DNA of 64,000 nt from Apostichopus japonicus (taxonomy: Eukaryota > Echinodermata > Holothuroidea > Aspidochirotida > Stichopodidae). Under the pieces are notes generated by a model, which did no database searches, was not told the DNA's origin, and was given only the letters and a program-made list of their open reading frames with translations. Made by a program: the position numbers and the translations under genes. Positions 44,352-57,710 of the stretch are shown here, in pieces. Each line of letters opens with the position of its first letter. Within the stretch, counting starts at the first letter, position 1. Location of the stretch: positions 43,157,611 through 43,221,610 of the forward strand of contig NC_092576.1 of NCBI RefSeq assembly GCF_037975245.1. Reading direction: 5' to 3'.

Positions 44352-47300
44352 TAACTGAGGCCATAGACCCCATTTTGTAATACTGTATTTTAATCATATC
44401 TGAAACCTTTGAGGATTGATACCATTGAGTATGGCATGATAAAAGTGAAGTGCTTATTATAATGAACTCAACCCCTAAGGCTTTTCCAACCAGTTTCAAC
44501 TACTGTTTGTCCCTCTCCTTCTTCATAGCTTTTCAATGCAGTCCTGCTTTTCATCTTATTCCATTATCATAGTTACCTGCTCTAACCTCTGTTACTGTTT
44601 TCACCCATCATATTTACTCAACTGTCTTGAAGGAACTTGAGCAAGTAGCATGCGTTATTCTGACTATCTTGTCAGTATATTATTTTATATAATGCTGTAA
44701 ACCAGATCTGTCTTCTGCTTTGAATTTTAGCTGTAACAAGTAATGAGGAGAGTGATGGAGATAAAGATCATGTCCCTATTTGCAAACGTCACAACACTTC
44801 AATGGGTCAACAAGGTATGGACTGCAATCTCTGCCATTTGCATTGAAACCACAATTAATAGTACACATATACAGGAGAGAAGCAGATGAATATGTCTAAC
44901 ACCTTGTAACTTGCTTATTCTTATTTCACACATATAGTAATTTTTAGAGCAACTTTGTTTTTGAAGTGCTTCTTTCATTTTTTCATTTCATTTATATTGT
45001 TTTATATAACATAAGTATGATATAACAACATAGGAGATAAGAACCAAAACCTGTGAAAGGAAGTGTACTAAAAACCCTATGGGGCTTGTTGAGTAGTGTG
45101 ACACTCCCTGACAAAATACAGAACTTTACAACTTAACTACTTATCAGAGGTATACGCATGTAGTTTTATCCACCGACAACACCTAATGGGCAATTAGAAT
45201 TGTTTTTTTTTTATTAGGACTTTCACTTCCAACCTGCTTTACTTGTGCTCTGAAACTTCTATTTTTTGTTTAGACCTGTGTGAGGCTGTATGCGTGGTGG
45301 GATTCTGTGTTAAGGGGGAAAACTGAACATAGGTTTTGATCTCATCTGTCAAAAGGAAACAAACAAATTGTTTGAGCTGTTGCATGGTGGTTTAGAGAGC
45401 TGTTTATCGATGGTACTTGTACTTGTGGTACAGTAGGTCCGTCTCATTGTGGCGCTGTGAGATTTGTACAATAACTTTCGAGAGCTATATTCCTGCAGGA
45501 ATGAGTGTTTTAATGATTTGTACAATGAACAGACCTATTCAAGACAGATTCATGCGCATGGTGTGAATAGTCAACTGAAGGCAGTCCGTCCTTTTTTTTT
45601 GGACATGTGAGAATAGGTTAAGTACAAAGGAGATTCTTCCATATTCACGCAGCAACCTAGTATACCTTGAATAGCTGAACAGATTTTAAACTTTCAACAG
45701 CTTCATATCAAGTACACTACACACTTAAAAAGTTATTGATAACTGATTTGGAAAATTTGGACTTGTCCCAGTGGAACATTACACAGACCAGAGATGTGTG
45801 AGCAAGGGACACAACAGATTTGATAAAAACAAAAAGATGCACTTGCAGAAAAATCTAAGGGTGTAAAATTTCTTTTTGTATTTCTTAACTGGAAGCACAA
45901 TTTTACAGGTATGGAAGAATATTATTAAAATGAGAGCATTTAAGATCTATATTTATTATATACTGTAGGCTGTCACTTTTCTAAAGCATTTTGCATGTGT
46001 ATGTCTACATGTATCTATTACGGTGTACATGATACATGCAAAGTATATTTTAGCAGTCTACTCATTAGGTTTTAGTCTTCCACTGCTAACACCTGATAGG
46101 CAATGACTGGTGGTTGTTTGTTGTATGGACATTCAATCCCAATCTGGTGCTCTGAAATTGTTATTTTGAAACACTGTGAACATAGTTTACCATCATATGG
46201 TTCCCTACACATAGTGATATAAGGATAAAGATTTGGCCAAATCTCACTGGTTACCAGACTACCAGTTGTACTTCATTCTTACCCACCGATGCCAAAATTA
46301 TTGTTTGTTTGGGCATCTTGACCAATCAACCCTAAAGTGGTTGTGGTACAACAGTACCAGGGATGGTTTGTCAAGAGAAATTTTCCTACACATTCAATTC
46401 TAGCAAATAGATATTACTCTAGACTCCACCCCAGCTCTTATTGTGGTCTGCTGAAGATCACTTAAATATGGGTCCGTGTCTGTTCAGTGTCTCTCTTTGT
46501 GGGGACAGATGAAGCACTTGTGCATTGTGATATCATTTAATATCAAAGCTGAATGCTTTTGCATGAATTTGGGCAATTATAGTAAGCATGACATTTTAGT
46601 TATAGAAAGTGCTTCCATGTGTGAGGATGCCTGTTCATGGAAGTGCAGGAGAGTATAGATTGTATCAAGGGTCACTTGTACGTCAGTTCAAAATAGGTTG
46701 TGTTTTTTGTAAGTTTTCACTGTGATTTACTAGTACTGAGTACCTTCTGCTATTTGATGTGATATGATATTATTTCTTACAGTAAGGAAGTATACCATAT
46801 GGGAAAAGAGCCATGAGAAGAAAATACATCACAGGAACCTCAAAGACGATGCAAGATAGAAAAATCTGCTTAAATCACAGGAAGTCTTATCAAACCTTCC
46901 ATTAATTATGGATCCATGTTTGACTTTAGTATTATTTAATTTTTTATTTTTTATTTATTTGTTTGCCACAAAAGTACAAAGTGGAGGGAAGTCTTCCATA
47001 AAGCTTAAAAGCATAACAATGTGGAAGACTATAAAATGTCAGTAACTGGAACCTCAATTAATGGAATGGACCATTTACTTTTAATCATTCATTCCAGCAT
47101 TCCACTTACTAAAACCATGAGTTTCAATTTGTAATCATGTATATTAGGCATATTAGTCACAAGCTAGATGGTAACAAGTTCAATAACAAGAACTTTGTTG
47201 ACAACTGGGTCTGCTTATATGTATACCATCCTATCATAATTATGGTTAGCCAGGCACAATACTGTTGACTACTGCATGTATCTGTATGTTAGAGTAAGCT

Positions 47301-50300
47301 AGTTTTCAGTAGCAACGATATTCCATGCGGGGTTCAGTGACATCACTGTATAGTTCATATTGTTAATAATCTGTCAAAATTCTCAGAACAGGTCAGTGTT
47401 TCACTTTTCTTGCGGGGGGGGGGGGGGATGGATATACATAGTAAGAGCCTTTGCCAATATAGGCTAACTTCTCAAGCCCATTCCTTTTCAAAATTTAATC
47501 TCTCGCCCTCACTACAGAAGGAAACTTCCAAGAGAGATTTGTCAGATGAGTCACAATCAGATATTTTAGCACCCATGTTGTTATTTTTCTGGTAAACAAA
47601 TGTGTCAAATTATCCCTATTTTACCCTGAAATGTGCATGATCAGATGATTTGTGGACATTTGTGTTGATATTAATTATTGGCATGTACTGAAACATAATG
47701 GTTAGCCTAGTTATAATATTTAATTGAGCTATTGTACATGAATATTAGGTCAAATGTCGTTTTTGCTTTAACTATTCTGCACCAAATGCTTCTTACCTAA
47801 CATGGCCGATGAAGTAGTGGCTCATCTATGATGTTAAAGAACGAGGTCATCTACGAGTCTTTTCTGATAACATATGTAAAAATTAAGTATAGTGTGGAAA
47901 ACCACTTGAATTTAACTGTTAAATATTCATGTGAATAATGATATACAATTGATCATATGGGAAAGGACATTATGTCATCAATTATTCATGAGTTGTGCAG
48001 TGTTTTTACTAGGATGTTAAAAATGGGGGATTGCCTCAGTCAGTTTTTTTAATTTGTTGGCTGGGGTAGGGGGTGATTTTCCCATTTTTTTTTTTATATA
48101 TTTGTATATTAAGAAGTCGCTAATACTTTGCTGATGTTTCTTTTTGCACCTAGATCAAAAAAAGAGTAATGACTTCCTAAACACACAGGGCGAAGATGTC
48201 CCATACAACTGGTTTATTGTGAAAAAAAAAATTAAAAATGAATCTGCCAAATGCCAGAAGCTGGCATAGAAAAGAATGTTAAGTATGTTGGCATATTAAT
48301 TTAATCTTGTGTGTTGATCCTGTAAAATATTACAAAGATTTAAATTTATAGTCTCAGAAAAACAACCAATTAGTGAGAGAAGAAATGTATAAGATAATCT
48401 TCCTATTTTTTTGGAAACTGGTGGAAAACTAGAGAAGTATGTCATATTATCGACACCAATTCAAACTTACCAACCACTAACACAAAGTAATTAGGGTGAA
48501 ACTGAACCACTGTATTCATGTACATTTTTTTTCCTTCAAATTGATAAGCGTTATTCATGTTCTTTGTAGTTTGGGAAAACTATTAAGCAATTTGTTTCAG
48601 CCATGATTGAACAGGTCTCCTATTAAAACAGAATAGGAACACAAAATGATATTTGATTTGCTTAGGTTGTACTTTTTCAATAGCATACAAATGGAAAGTT
48701 GTTACAACTTCAAATTACAAATCAAGCAATCCCTGCATAGATCATGCTACCCCTGACTAGATGTCCCTTTTTGCAAATAAAAAATAACTTACCTATACTA
48801 CAAACTAGTATTCCAAATTAACTGTATGTTAATTGAACCTGAAGCCCTGTAATACCATGTGATTGCAGAGAAAAGAGAGTTACTGTACCTGGCTCAGGAG
48901 TATTAAGCCATGTCACATCATTTTAAATTCTTGTTCCAAAATTAATAAAATAAAATAAAATTGCCTTTTATCTACAAAACTTTATTATTAGGGCATTGGA
49001 ACTCCCTTTTGTACAAATTTGCATTCAGGTTTATATTACAAATTTGATGAGTTGTATTGAATTTAAATAAGTTTTTACTTCAATTTAAAAATGTATTACA
49101 TATTAAAACTGAATTCATGCCCCTTTTTTGTTTTTATAATTTCAAAACCTTTACTATACACTGAACAAAAAGCCTGAATTGGAATCTTCTACTAAAGCAG
49201 ATAGATTTTCAAAGTAGTTTATAATTGACTTCTCTTAAAATATGTGTTACAACTGCCAGTAGTTAATCTCATATATACAGTATAGTATTTGCATTTGCTG
49301 ATGTCAGTTAGACTGTTCTCGTACTTGGTGAGTAGATGGTTGAGTAGATGAACCCACATTGCATTTGGCGCTCATTTCAGAAAGAATAATGAGGTTATGG
49401 AAAGTACAATAATACTGCAACTGGAAGTTGATGTGTGAAGTTGTTGACTAGTGACTGGTTGATGTGTATTAAATTTGACATTACCCTGCATAGGGGCATG
49501 TACATGGTTGAGGATAAGTAAAGGTAAAGTTATGCAGTTTAATTTAGAACCCAAGTTTTTAGCTTTTGTCATTTCCACATAATTGTATTAGAAACCTGAT
49601 GATAAAGTGCTACATTTAGCAGGTTTTAGTCTGTTATTGTGTTGACACCAAAACAGAGCCCATAATAATGCATTCCTAACTGATGTACTGCTAATGCTTA
49701 ACACCTAGTTCTACAACACCTTTACAAATTATACATACAGAATATTGTTTTCACATGTTGTGAAGAGAGTATATAAATATGCATTGGAAATCAATGAAAT
49801 TCTTCAATGTCTGCATCTAATGAAAAAAATATGCATTATTTTCTGTGGTTCATATTGCATCTTCTTTCAATAACAGTAATACCAGTATGAGCGTTTAACA
49901 AGTGGTGCTTGTAAACCAGCTGTAGGCTGACAAGTATTCTCCTGTGCAATCATGATCTGATCCACTGCACATGATCATGCAACATAAATGGTACAACAAA
50001 CACATGTGTTTAGGATGCTGATGTATGAACCAATAATTACAAACTAAACTAACACTTGACTGCATTTTGCCTTGAATTTCATGACATTATACCTTTAATA
50101 TTAAAAAAATGCCAGGATGATAATTCCGAAGCTCACAAAGTCGCATACTTTTGTGGATGATAAGGATTGCAGTATTGGCTGATGCTGCACAATTGGAGAA
50201 TTATTGGTTGGCAAAATTGAGACAAGTTGAATATTTCAGTAAGCGATACAGTATAAGAGCCCTGATTACACAAATATTGTATTGTACTGAAGGTCATTAC

Positions 50301-50482
50301 TTTGTAAGCAAATTTTATGTTGGCTTTGGACTTTTATTATTATTTAATACCATAAATATTAATATATTGGCTAACAAGCATTCAAATATTGTATTGACTC
50401 TGTTATGAATTTAAAAATATATTTCCGAAAGTGCTGAAGCTGCACAAAACTTTGTTATATCCTATCTTTAAGTATACCTTGC

Positions 50483-50485
<3 letters not shown>
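44352..50485. other. Long stretch with little recognisable content
   Basis: A small splice-bounded frame at 44731-44816 (TTTTAG to CAAG|GTATGG; reads EESDGDKDHVPICKRHN) might be a further exon of the SET-like gene. A ~90-bp pair of related segments occurs near 45175 and 46085 (both with ...GGCAATTAG/GACTGG... and TGCTCTGAAA). A G14 run is at ~47415. No other gene, RNA or transposon was supported. Confidence 0.3.
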
Positions 50486-50559
<74 letters not shown>

Positions 50560-50574
50560 ATATATATATATATA

Positions 50575-50612
<38 letters not shown>
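50486..50612. repeat. (AT)n microsatellite
   Basis: About 125 bp of AT with two TTTAAT interruptions, immediately left of the 145-bp array. Confidence 0.93.
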
Positions 50613-50615
<3 letters not shown>

Positions 50616-50639
50616 TAGACATTATAAACATTTTGGGTG

Positions 50640-52135
50640 AAAAGTAGTTTGGGTGGAGATGATTGGGGATGGGCATTTTGGGGGTCTACTGGCACTTGTA
50701 CCCCTCTGATAGAAATTTCTGGAAATGCCCATCACTTACATATGAGTAATACCTATCATTTTCCAGTAGGTATCAACTGGTTACCTTATGAGCCGACCTA
50801 GGTCAATGAGGGGATGGGCTTTTTGGGGTTTACTGGCAGGGGTACCCCACTAATATAAATTACTGGAATTGCTCATCCCTTACATATAGAGTCCTGCCAA
50901 TTATTTTCCGGTAGTTTTTAACTGGATACTTCATGATCAGACCTAGGTCAATGAGGGGATGGGCTTTTTGGGGGTCTACTGGCACTTGTACCCCTCTAAT
51001 AGAAATTTCTGGAAATGCCCCAACCTTACATATGAGTGATACCTATCATTTTCCAGTAGGTATCTACTGGTTACCTTGTGAGCCGACCTAGGTCAATGAG
51101 GGGATGGGTTTTTTGGGGGTCAACTGGCAGGGGTACACCACTAATATAAATTACTGGAATTGCCCATCCCTTACATATATAGTCCTGCTAATTATTTTCC
51201 GGTAGTTTTTAACTGGATACTTCATGAGCTGACCTAGGTCAATGAGGGGATGGGTTTTTTGGGGGTCTACTGGCACGTGTATCCCACTAATAGAAATTTC
51301 TGGAAATGCCCAAACCTTACATATGAAGTGATACCTATTATTTTCCGGTAGGTTTCAACTGGTTACATCATGAGCTCACCTAGGTCAATGAGGGGATGGG
51401 CATTTTGGGGGTCTACTGGCAGGGGTACCCACTAATAGAAATTTCTGGAAATGCCCATCCCTTACATATGAGTGATACCTATCATTTCCCAGTAGGTATC
51501 AACTGGTTACCTTATGAGCCGACCTAGGTCAATGAAGGGATGGGCTTTTTCGGGATCTACTGGCATGGGTACCCCACTAATATAAATTACTGGAAGTGCC
51601 CATCCCTTACATATAGAGTCCTGCTAATTATTTTTCGGTAGTTTTTAACTAGATACTTCATAAGCTGACCTAGGTCAATGAGGGGATGGGCCTTTTGGGG
51701 GTCTACTGGCACGTGTATCCCACTAATAGAAATTACTGGAAATGCCCAAACTTTACATATGAAGTGATACCTATCATTTTCCAGTAGGTGTCAACAGGTT
51801 ACATCATGAGCACACCTAAGTCAATGAGGGGGATTGGCATTTTGGGGGTCTACTTGCAGGGGTACCCCACTAATACAAATTACTGGAATTGCCATCCCTC
51901 ACATTATAGAGTCCTGCTAATCATTTTCCAGTAGTTTTCAACTGGTTACTTCATGAGCTCACCTAGGTCAATGAGGGGATGGGCATTTTGGGGGTCTACT
52001 GGCAGGGGTACCCACCAATAAAAATGACTGGAAATGCCCATCCCTTGTATCTGAAGTCCTAACCATCATTTTCCAGTAGGTTTCAAGTGGTTACCTCATG
52101 AGCTGACCTAGGTCATCCGTGAGGCTGGCAAAGCT
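50640..52135. repeat. 145-bp tandem array with two alternating monomer types
   Basis: GACCTAGGTCAATGAGGGGA recurs at about 50795, 50939, 51087, 51231, 51377, 51521, 51667, 51813, 51958 and 52104. Neighbouring monomers tend to alternate between a type with ATAGAAATTTCTGGAAATGC...GATACCTATCATT and a type with ATATAAATTACTGGAATTGC...AGTCCTGCTAATT, so the real unit is a ~290-bp dimer. The array decays after ~52135. No coding frame persists. Confidence 0.9.
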
Positions 52136-53360
52136 ACCCCACCACCAATAATTACTGGATGGCCATTTGTTGCTCATGGGGCCATACCTGACACATTGCA
52201 TTTACTTTGATGTGGTTACCATGAAAGCTGATCTAGGTTAGCTTTTAGGTGACTTTAAAATTACTTTCCCAGTCACACCCACCACAGCCGGTTTGCCAGT
52301 CGTCTGGTTTCATATACAGGAATGCACTGTGAACATTGTGATGTACAAGGCAATTGATTACCTTCCCAGCAAACCAAACCCTATGGGCTCCTGGTCTATA
52401 TTGATGCTCCATTGACACCCTTGCCTCCGGAATGTGACTGTGTGACGTTAGGTGTTAGAATCGCTTTAGAATTCATTGGATATTTGAGTGAATGTAGGGA
52501 CCAAAACATGAACTTTTTATGCAATTCTTTGAGAAACATAACATAGCTCCACTAAAATATGCAAAAGTGATCTACTTCCACCCCACCAAAAAACCTTGTC
52601 TTGTGGATGAGGGGGGGGGGGTGGGTTAAGAAGACCAGTTCTTACAACTTTATAAAGAACATACCTGGAAATATTTTCGATATGAATTTCAATATTTTTT
52701 ATCATTGAAATTTCTTTGGGCATGCACCCAAAGGTCACAGTTTACTTTTTTTACAAAGGGACCTTTGCAACATAATGTTTTAACAATAGTAATAGATAAT
52801 GAATGTATCTATAAACTCAGTAATTTTTAGGTTGGTGCTTCCTCTTTTTATAATCTTTTTCAGTGAAAACATCTTGAGTGAAGGCATTCTTGCACTTTAT
52901 ACTCAAGCATGTGCTCAAGTCTTAGATTTTCAAAAAGCCTAACTAGTATCTCCTCTAACAATTGTGTTCTTTGAATATTGTTTAATGGGTATGACAGGAA
53001 TTTGCATATTGAAGAAGTTTTTAAATATTTCTTGACATTGAGAAGAACTTGCCATTATTTTGGTTCTGTAAGTCCTTGTCACATCAACATAAAGACATGT
53101 TTTTTCCTCATTTGTTATTATGATTTGGATTGAACGTCTTCAAAGCTTTTTATTCTCAGTATATACTTACACCAAATGTTCACATTATTATGGTCACTGT
53201 TATTTTTAAGAAGGTATCAGAAGATATTTTATGATTAACAAAGCAGACATCTTGGACTACCACTGCAGTGGTTTTTGAGCATGTGCTCCTGTCCTGTGGT
53301 CCATCATTGAAGAACTGTTCACATAAGTATGTTCCTTTTAGATAGGAGCACTTAGAGTAG
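52136..53360. other. Non-coding stretch after the array
   Basis: It opens with faint array remnants (GAGCTGACCTAGGT) to ~52250. A G-run near 52612 is otherwise the only notable feature. No gene recognised. Confidence 0.4.
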
Positions 53361-53363
53361 CCA

Positions 53364-55010
53364 TGTGACTGATGAGACATTTGCGGACCACCATTTTTAG
53401 GTACATTTAGTTAACTTGTAAGCACTATCTCAGAATGAAAAGAATGAGTTGGTTATATACCAATCCTGGTAGCTACTTAATGTAGCTATATCAGAGCACC
53501 ACCATTGAGAGAATATTGGCATTAACTTTTTCACACAGTGGCATTTTCCTTGTGACTGATGGGACAGAAGCTCTGTGACTGATGGGACGCTATCTCCTCC
53601 AAAATTATAGCAAATTTTGTTTTGCACTAACTTCAGTTTGCATCCACATATGGTGCCAACTAGCATTAAACTTGGGTCATCTGGGCTCTAGCCACCCATA
53701 GTCATCACAGGTAGGGCCCACTCGAGTTGGCCAATGGGGGTGTGGGTCCCACATTGGTTTGCCATATTAGCATCCCATAGAAGCAACTGGCATATGTAGA
53801 ACAGACAGAGGCCCATGGGAACCTGTTCCATTCCACACTTGCTGTCTCATATAGCCCCATATGACTGAGTCATGGTCTGCTCATCATATAGTGAAAGTCT
53901 AAAATAAATTTTTTGAGCCATGTTCTCCATTTCCCCCCAAAATACTAAAGTGGTCAACATCCCATGAGGAAAGAGCCAAAACAAATAGGCAAAGGGGCAT
54001 ACATATACTATAAAAAGGATCCACCTGGCCTTACCAATGATTGGATTGGGCCTTACATCATTTAAGTTACAGCCTAGTGGTTCTGTGAAAACTAATTCAC
54101 TTGTGTGATGGGTACTCCTGTGGTGATACTGCCACCCAGGAGTGTGTTGTACAGTGCTTCAGGTTCTTTTTCCCCCCGATAGACCCACCAATTCCTTCAA
54201 CTGGGCCTCATTGTTCTGTGATCCAAGAATATTGCATTCCTCAAATTTTGGACAGAAGGGCCTGTATGCAGTGATCCAGCCCTCTCTACAAACCTCTGTG
54301 CATGCCACTGCTGTAGATGATAATAGTTGTTATGTCATTTCTTTTTAGGAAATAAGGTATGAATGGAACGACACTATTCTCGTACTAATACTTTAAGGCA
54401 TTGCAAACTGTCCAATATAGGCTATACTATCTGAACAATATACTGTGACTGATGGGACAGTAAAATCCAAAGATCTGACATGTATACCAATCTTGATTCA
54501 GGATAACCTTCACAGGTCAATGAACACTTCATCATGTCACCATCATGTCAGTGACACAAGCTGCTTTCAATAACATGGTCTAACAAATTAATTTGAAGAA
54601 ATATACTGTACCTGTATTCTGATTTGCGTTTTTGTTCACGTTCTCGACGCTTCTGTTGTGAAGACATCTCCCGCTTCTTCTTGTGTGCCCACTGTTTGCG
54701 ATACGCTGATTGTGTTTTTTATATGCATCATATTTCCCCTCTGCTTTCAAACGTTCCCTCCTGTTTCGCTGTCTTTCAGCACTGGATTACCCCATTTTGC
54801 ATTGCACCACACATACAGCCTAATTCTGTGACTGATGGGACAGAAGTTTCAGGTTGTCTTGCACATAACCCTATACACACTTGAAGTATCTCTGATCATG
54901 CCAGATTAGGCCCTGAGTAGTACTAGATAGATAGACCCCCAACAACAGCTAAAATCATTCTGTTGGCTTATGACTAAAACAAATGTTAAAAAACTGTGAC
55001 TGATGAGACA
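53364..55010. repeat. Dispersed 16-mer TGTGACTGATGGGACA, six copies
   Basis: Copies at 53364 (GATGAGACA variant), 53551, 53574 (ends ACG), 54444, 54827 and 54995 (GATGAGACA variant), all in the same orientation. The spacing is irregular and the flanks differ, so this is not a simple tandem array. Two copies 23 bp apart at 53551-53589 share a CAGAAGCTCT spacer with the style of the copy at 54827 (CAGAAGTTTC). Confidence 0.8.
54612..54795 (-). pseudogene. Basic K/R-rich N-terminal exon, broken
   Basis: On the minus strand ATGGGGTAA is followed in the same frame by SSAERQRNRRERLKAEGKYD and AYKKHNQ; a shift near 54720 leads to QWAHKKKREMSSQQKRRERE and donor ACAG|GTACAG. The style matches the arginine/lysine-rich start (SxAERQRxxR) of multi-copy invertebrate proteins. 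The stop at codon 3 and the shift indicate a pseudogene. Downstream exons were not identified. Confidence 0.5.
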
Positions 55011-55294
55011 TGTCCACACTCATTATTTCAAGAAATCACACAAAGACTTCTATTCATATAGACACATGTAACTTTGCAGAAGGTGAAAAGTCTCAAGGTG
55101 ACTTTCATACTCAAAACAAAGTTGGTCATTTCTAGAATCATGCCAACTATTAAAGGGGCACTCTGAATTTTAGAAAATTTTGCTACACGTTATAAGCCAG
55201 GTGATACCTGTTTTTGGTAGTTTAACTGTCATGTCAAATATCTCCCTCAAATGGCTGCAACCTTAAGTTGATTTTTAGTGAAAAATGCACCAAT

Positions 55295-57310
55295 TAAATG
55301 GAATGTGTAATTAATTACTTAGTTAATTAAATTATTTGCTTTATTTATATTACAAAGAGATTACTTTCAACAGTACCCATACTGGAGCCCTAACAGTGGT
55401 CCAGTGTGATGATATAACATTAAATTGCCAATGTCGCTCTAGTGTTGTTTTTATGGTATGTCGCCCTAAGCGTTGTTAAAAGAGATAAATTCACATAGGA
55501 CAACTCGTATATGTGTAATTAGTTACTTAGTTAATTAAATTCTTTGCTATATTTATTTTACAAAGGGATAACTTTCAATAGTACCCATAGTGGAGTCCTT
55601 ACAGTGGTCCAGTGTGATGATATAACATTAAATTGCCAATAACGTTCTAAGTGTTATTTTTATGCTATGTCGCCCTAAGTGTTGTGAAAAGAGATAAATT
55701 CACATAGGACAACTTGTATATGTGTAATTAATTACTTAGTTAATTAAATTATTTGCTATATTCATTTTTACAAAGGGATAACTTTCAATAGTACCCATAG
55801 TGGAGTCCTTACAGTGGTCCAGTGTGATGATATAACATTAAATTGCCAATAACGTTCTAAGTGTTATTTTTATGCTATGTCGCCCTAAGTGTTGTGAAAA
55901 GAGATAAATTCACATAGGACAACTCGTATATGTGTAATTAGTTACTTAGTTAATTAAATGATTTGCTATATTTATTTTACAAAGGGATAACTTTCAACAG
56001 TACCCATACTGGAGTCCTATCAGTGGTCCAGGTTTATGATATAAAATTAAATTGTCAATGTCGCTCTAAGTGTTGTTTTTATGGTATGTTGCCCTAAGTG
56101 TTGTTAAAAGAGATAAATTCACATAGGACAACTCGTATATGTGTAATTAATTACTTAGTTAATTAAATTATTTGCTATATTTATTTTACAAAGGGATATC
56201 TTTCAACAGTACCTATACTGTAGTCCTAACAGTGGTCCAGTGTGATGATATAACATTAAATTGCCAATGTCGCTCTAAGTGTTGTTTTTATGGTATGTCG
56301 CCCTAAGTGTTGTGAAAAGAGATAAATTCACATAGGACAACTCGTATATGTGTAATTAATTACTTACTTAGTTAATTAAATTATATGCTTTATTTATATT
56401 ACAAAGAGATAACTTTCAATAGTACCCATACTGGAGTCCTAACAGTGGTCCAGGTTGATGATATAACATTAAATTGCCAATGTCGCTCTAAGTGTTGTTT
56501 TTATGGTATGTCGCCCTAAGTGTTGTGAAAAGAGATAAATTCACATAGGACAACTCGTATATGTGTAATTAATTACTTAGTTAATTTAATTATTTGCTAT
56601 ATTTATTTAACAAGGTATATCTTCCAATAGTACCCATACTGGAGTTCTAACAGTGGTCCAGTGTGATGAAATATACATTAAATTAGTGCCAATGTCGCCC
56701 TTTGTGCTGATTTTATGATATGTTGACCAAGTGTTGTGAAAAGAGCTATATTCACATACGCCAACATGTATATGTGTTATTAGTTAATTAATTTATTAGT
56801 TGAATTATTGTTTACAAAGGAATTTCTATCAATAGTACCCACACTGGAGTCCTTACAGTGGTCAAACTAACAAAATAGCATTGTATTACATGTATATGTG
56901 TAATTAATTCATTAATTAATTTAATTCCTTGCCATATATATACTTCAAAGGGATTATTATAAATGGTACTCATACTGGAGTCCTAACAATCATCCAATGT
57001 AATGAAATTACACTAAATTGCCAATGTCGTCCTAGGTGCTATATGATGCGATGTCGCCCAAAGTGCTGTTTCACAGTTAAATTCACTGAGATGCACTTAG
57101 GGCGACATCTATATGTCGCCCTAAGTGTGTTTGTGTACAATTAATTGATTATTTAATTAATATCCTTGGTATTTTTTTTTTGCAAAAGGATTATTTTTAA
57201 AAGCACTCAAACTGGAGTCTTTACAATGGTCCAGTGTGAAACAATAACATTACATTGCCAATGTTGCCCTAAGTGCTCTTTTTATCCTATGTCGCCCAAC
57301 GGTCTAATTT
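55295..57310. repeat. 209-bp tandem array
   Basis: The marker AGTTAATTAAATTATTTGCT recurs near 55323, 55532, 55740, 55950, 56159, 56372 and 56581, then in decayed form near 56795, 56921 and 57140. Each monomer has two TCGCYCTAAGTGTTG words ~25 bp apart. The leftmost copies are the most alike, and the right side degrades progressively with deletions. Confidence 0.92.
57094..57127. repeat. Perfect 15-bp hairpin
   Basis: CACTTAGGGCGACAT, a four-base loop CTAT, then ATGTCGCCCTAAGTG. The stem is built from the array word TCGCCCTAAGTG facing its own inverse. Confidence 0.85.
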
Positions 57311-57344
57311 AGAGTGACAGCTGTGTAACATATGAGCACATTGT

Positions 57345-57710
57345 GGTACTAACGGTAATAGGACAAGAATATAGTAAGTTATGTAGGCATATTTAGTATT
57401 AAGGCACATACAGTTCGAGGAGAGGAAGTGTAATTAATGTATTACATGGTACATACTGTTAGAGGACAGATACTGGTATTATATGATATGTATTCCTGAA
57501 CATTAGAGAACATCAGGTGTCAGTATCATGTAAGTTATGTATTGTCTAGTACATGCAGTCAGGAACAAGGTACCGATAGTTTTATTTTTACAGTTAGAGG
57601 ACGTGCTGGTAGTGTAAGTTACGTATTCAATGTTACAAGCAGTTATAGGACAGGACGTGTAAGTTATGTATTATACAGTACAAATTGTAATGTGGCAAAT
57701 GTCGCCTGTA
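57345..57710. repeat. Degenerate ~60-bp tandem repeat
   Basis: GTAAGTTATGTATT...AGTACATGCAGT...AGGACA-like units occur about six times with heavy decay (near 57372, 57430, 57485, 57530, 57612 and 57658). Confidence 0.6.
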
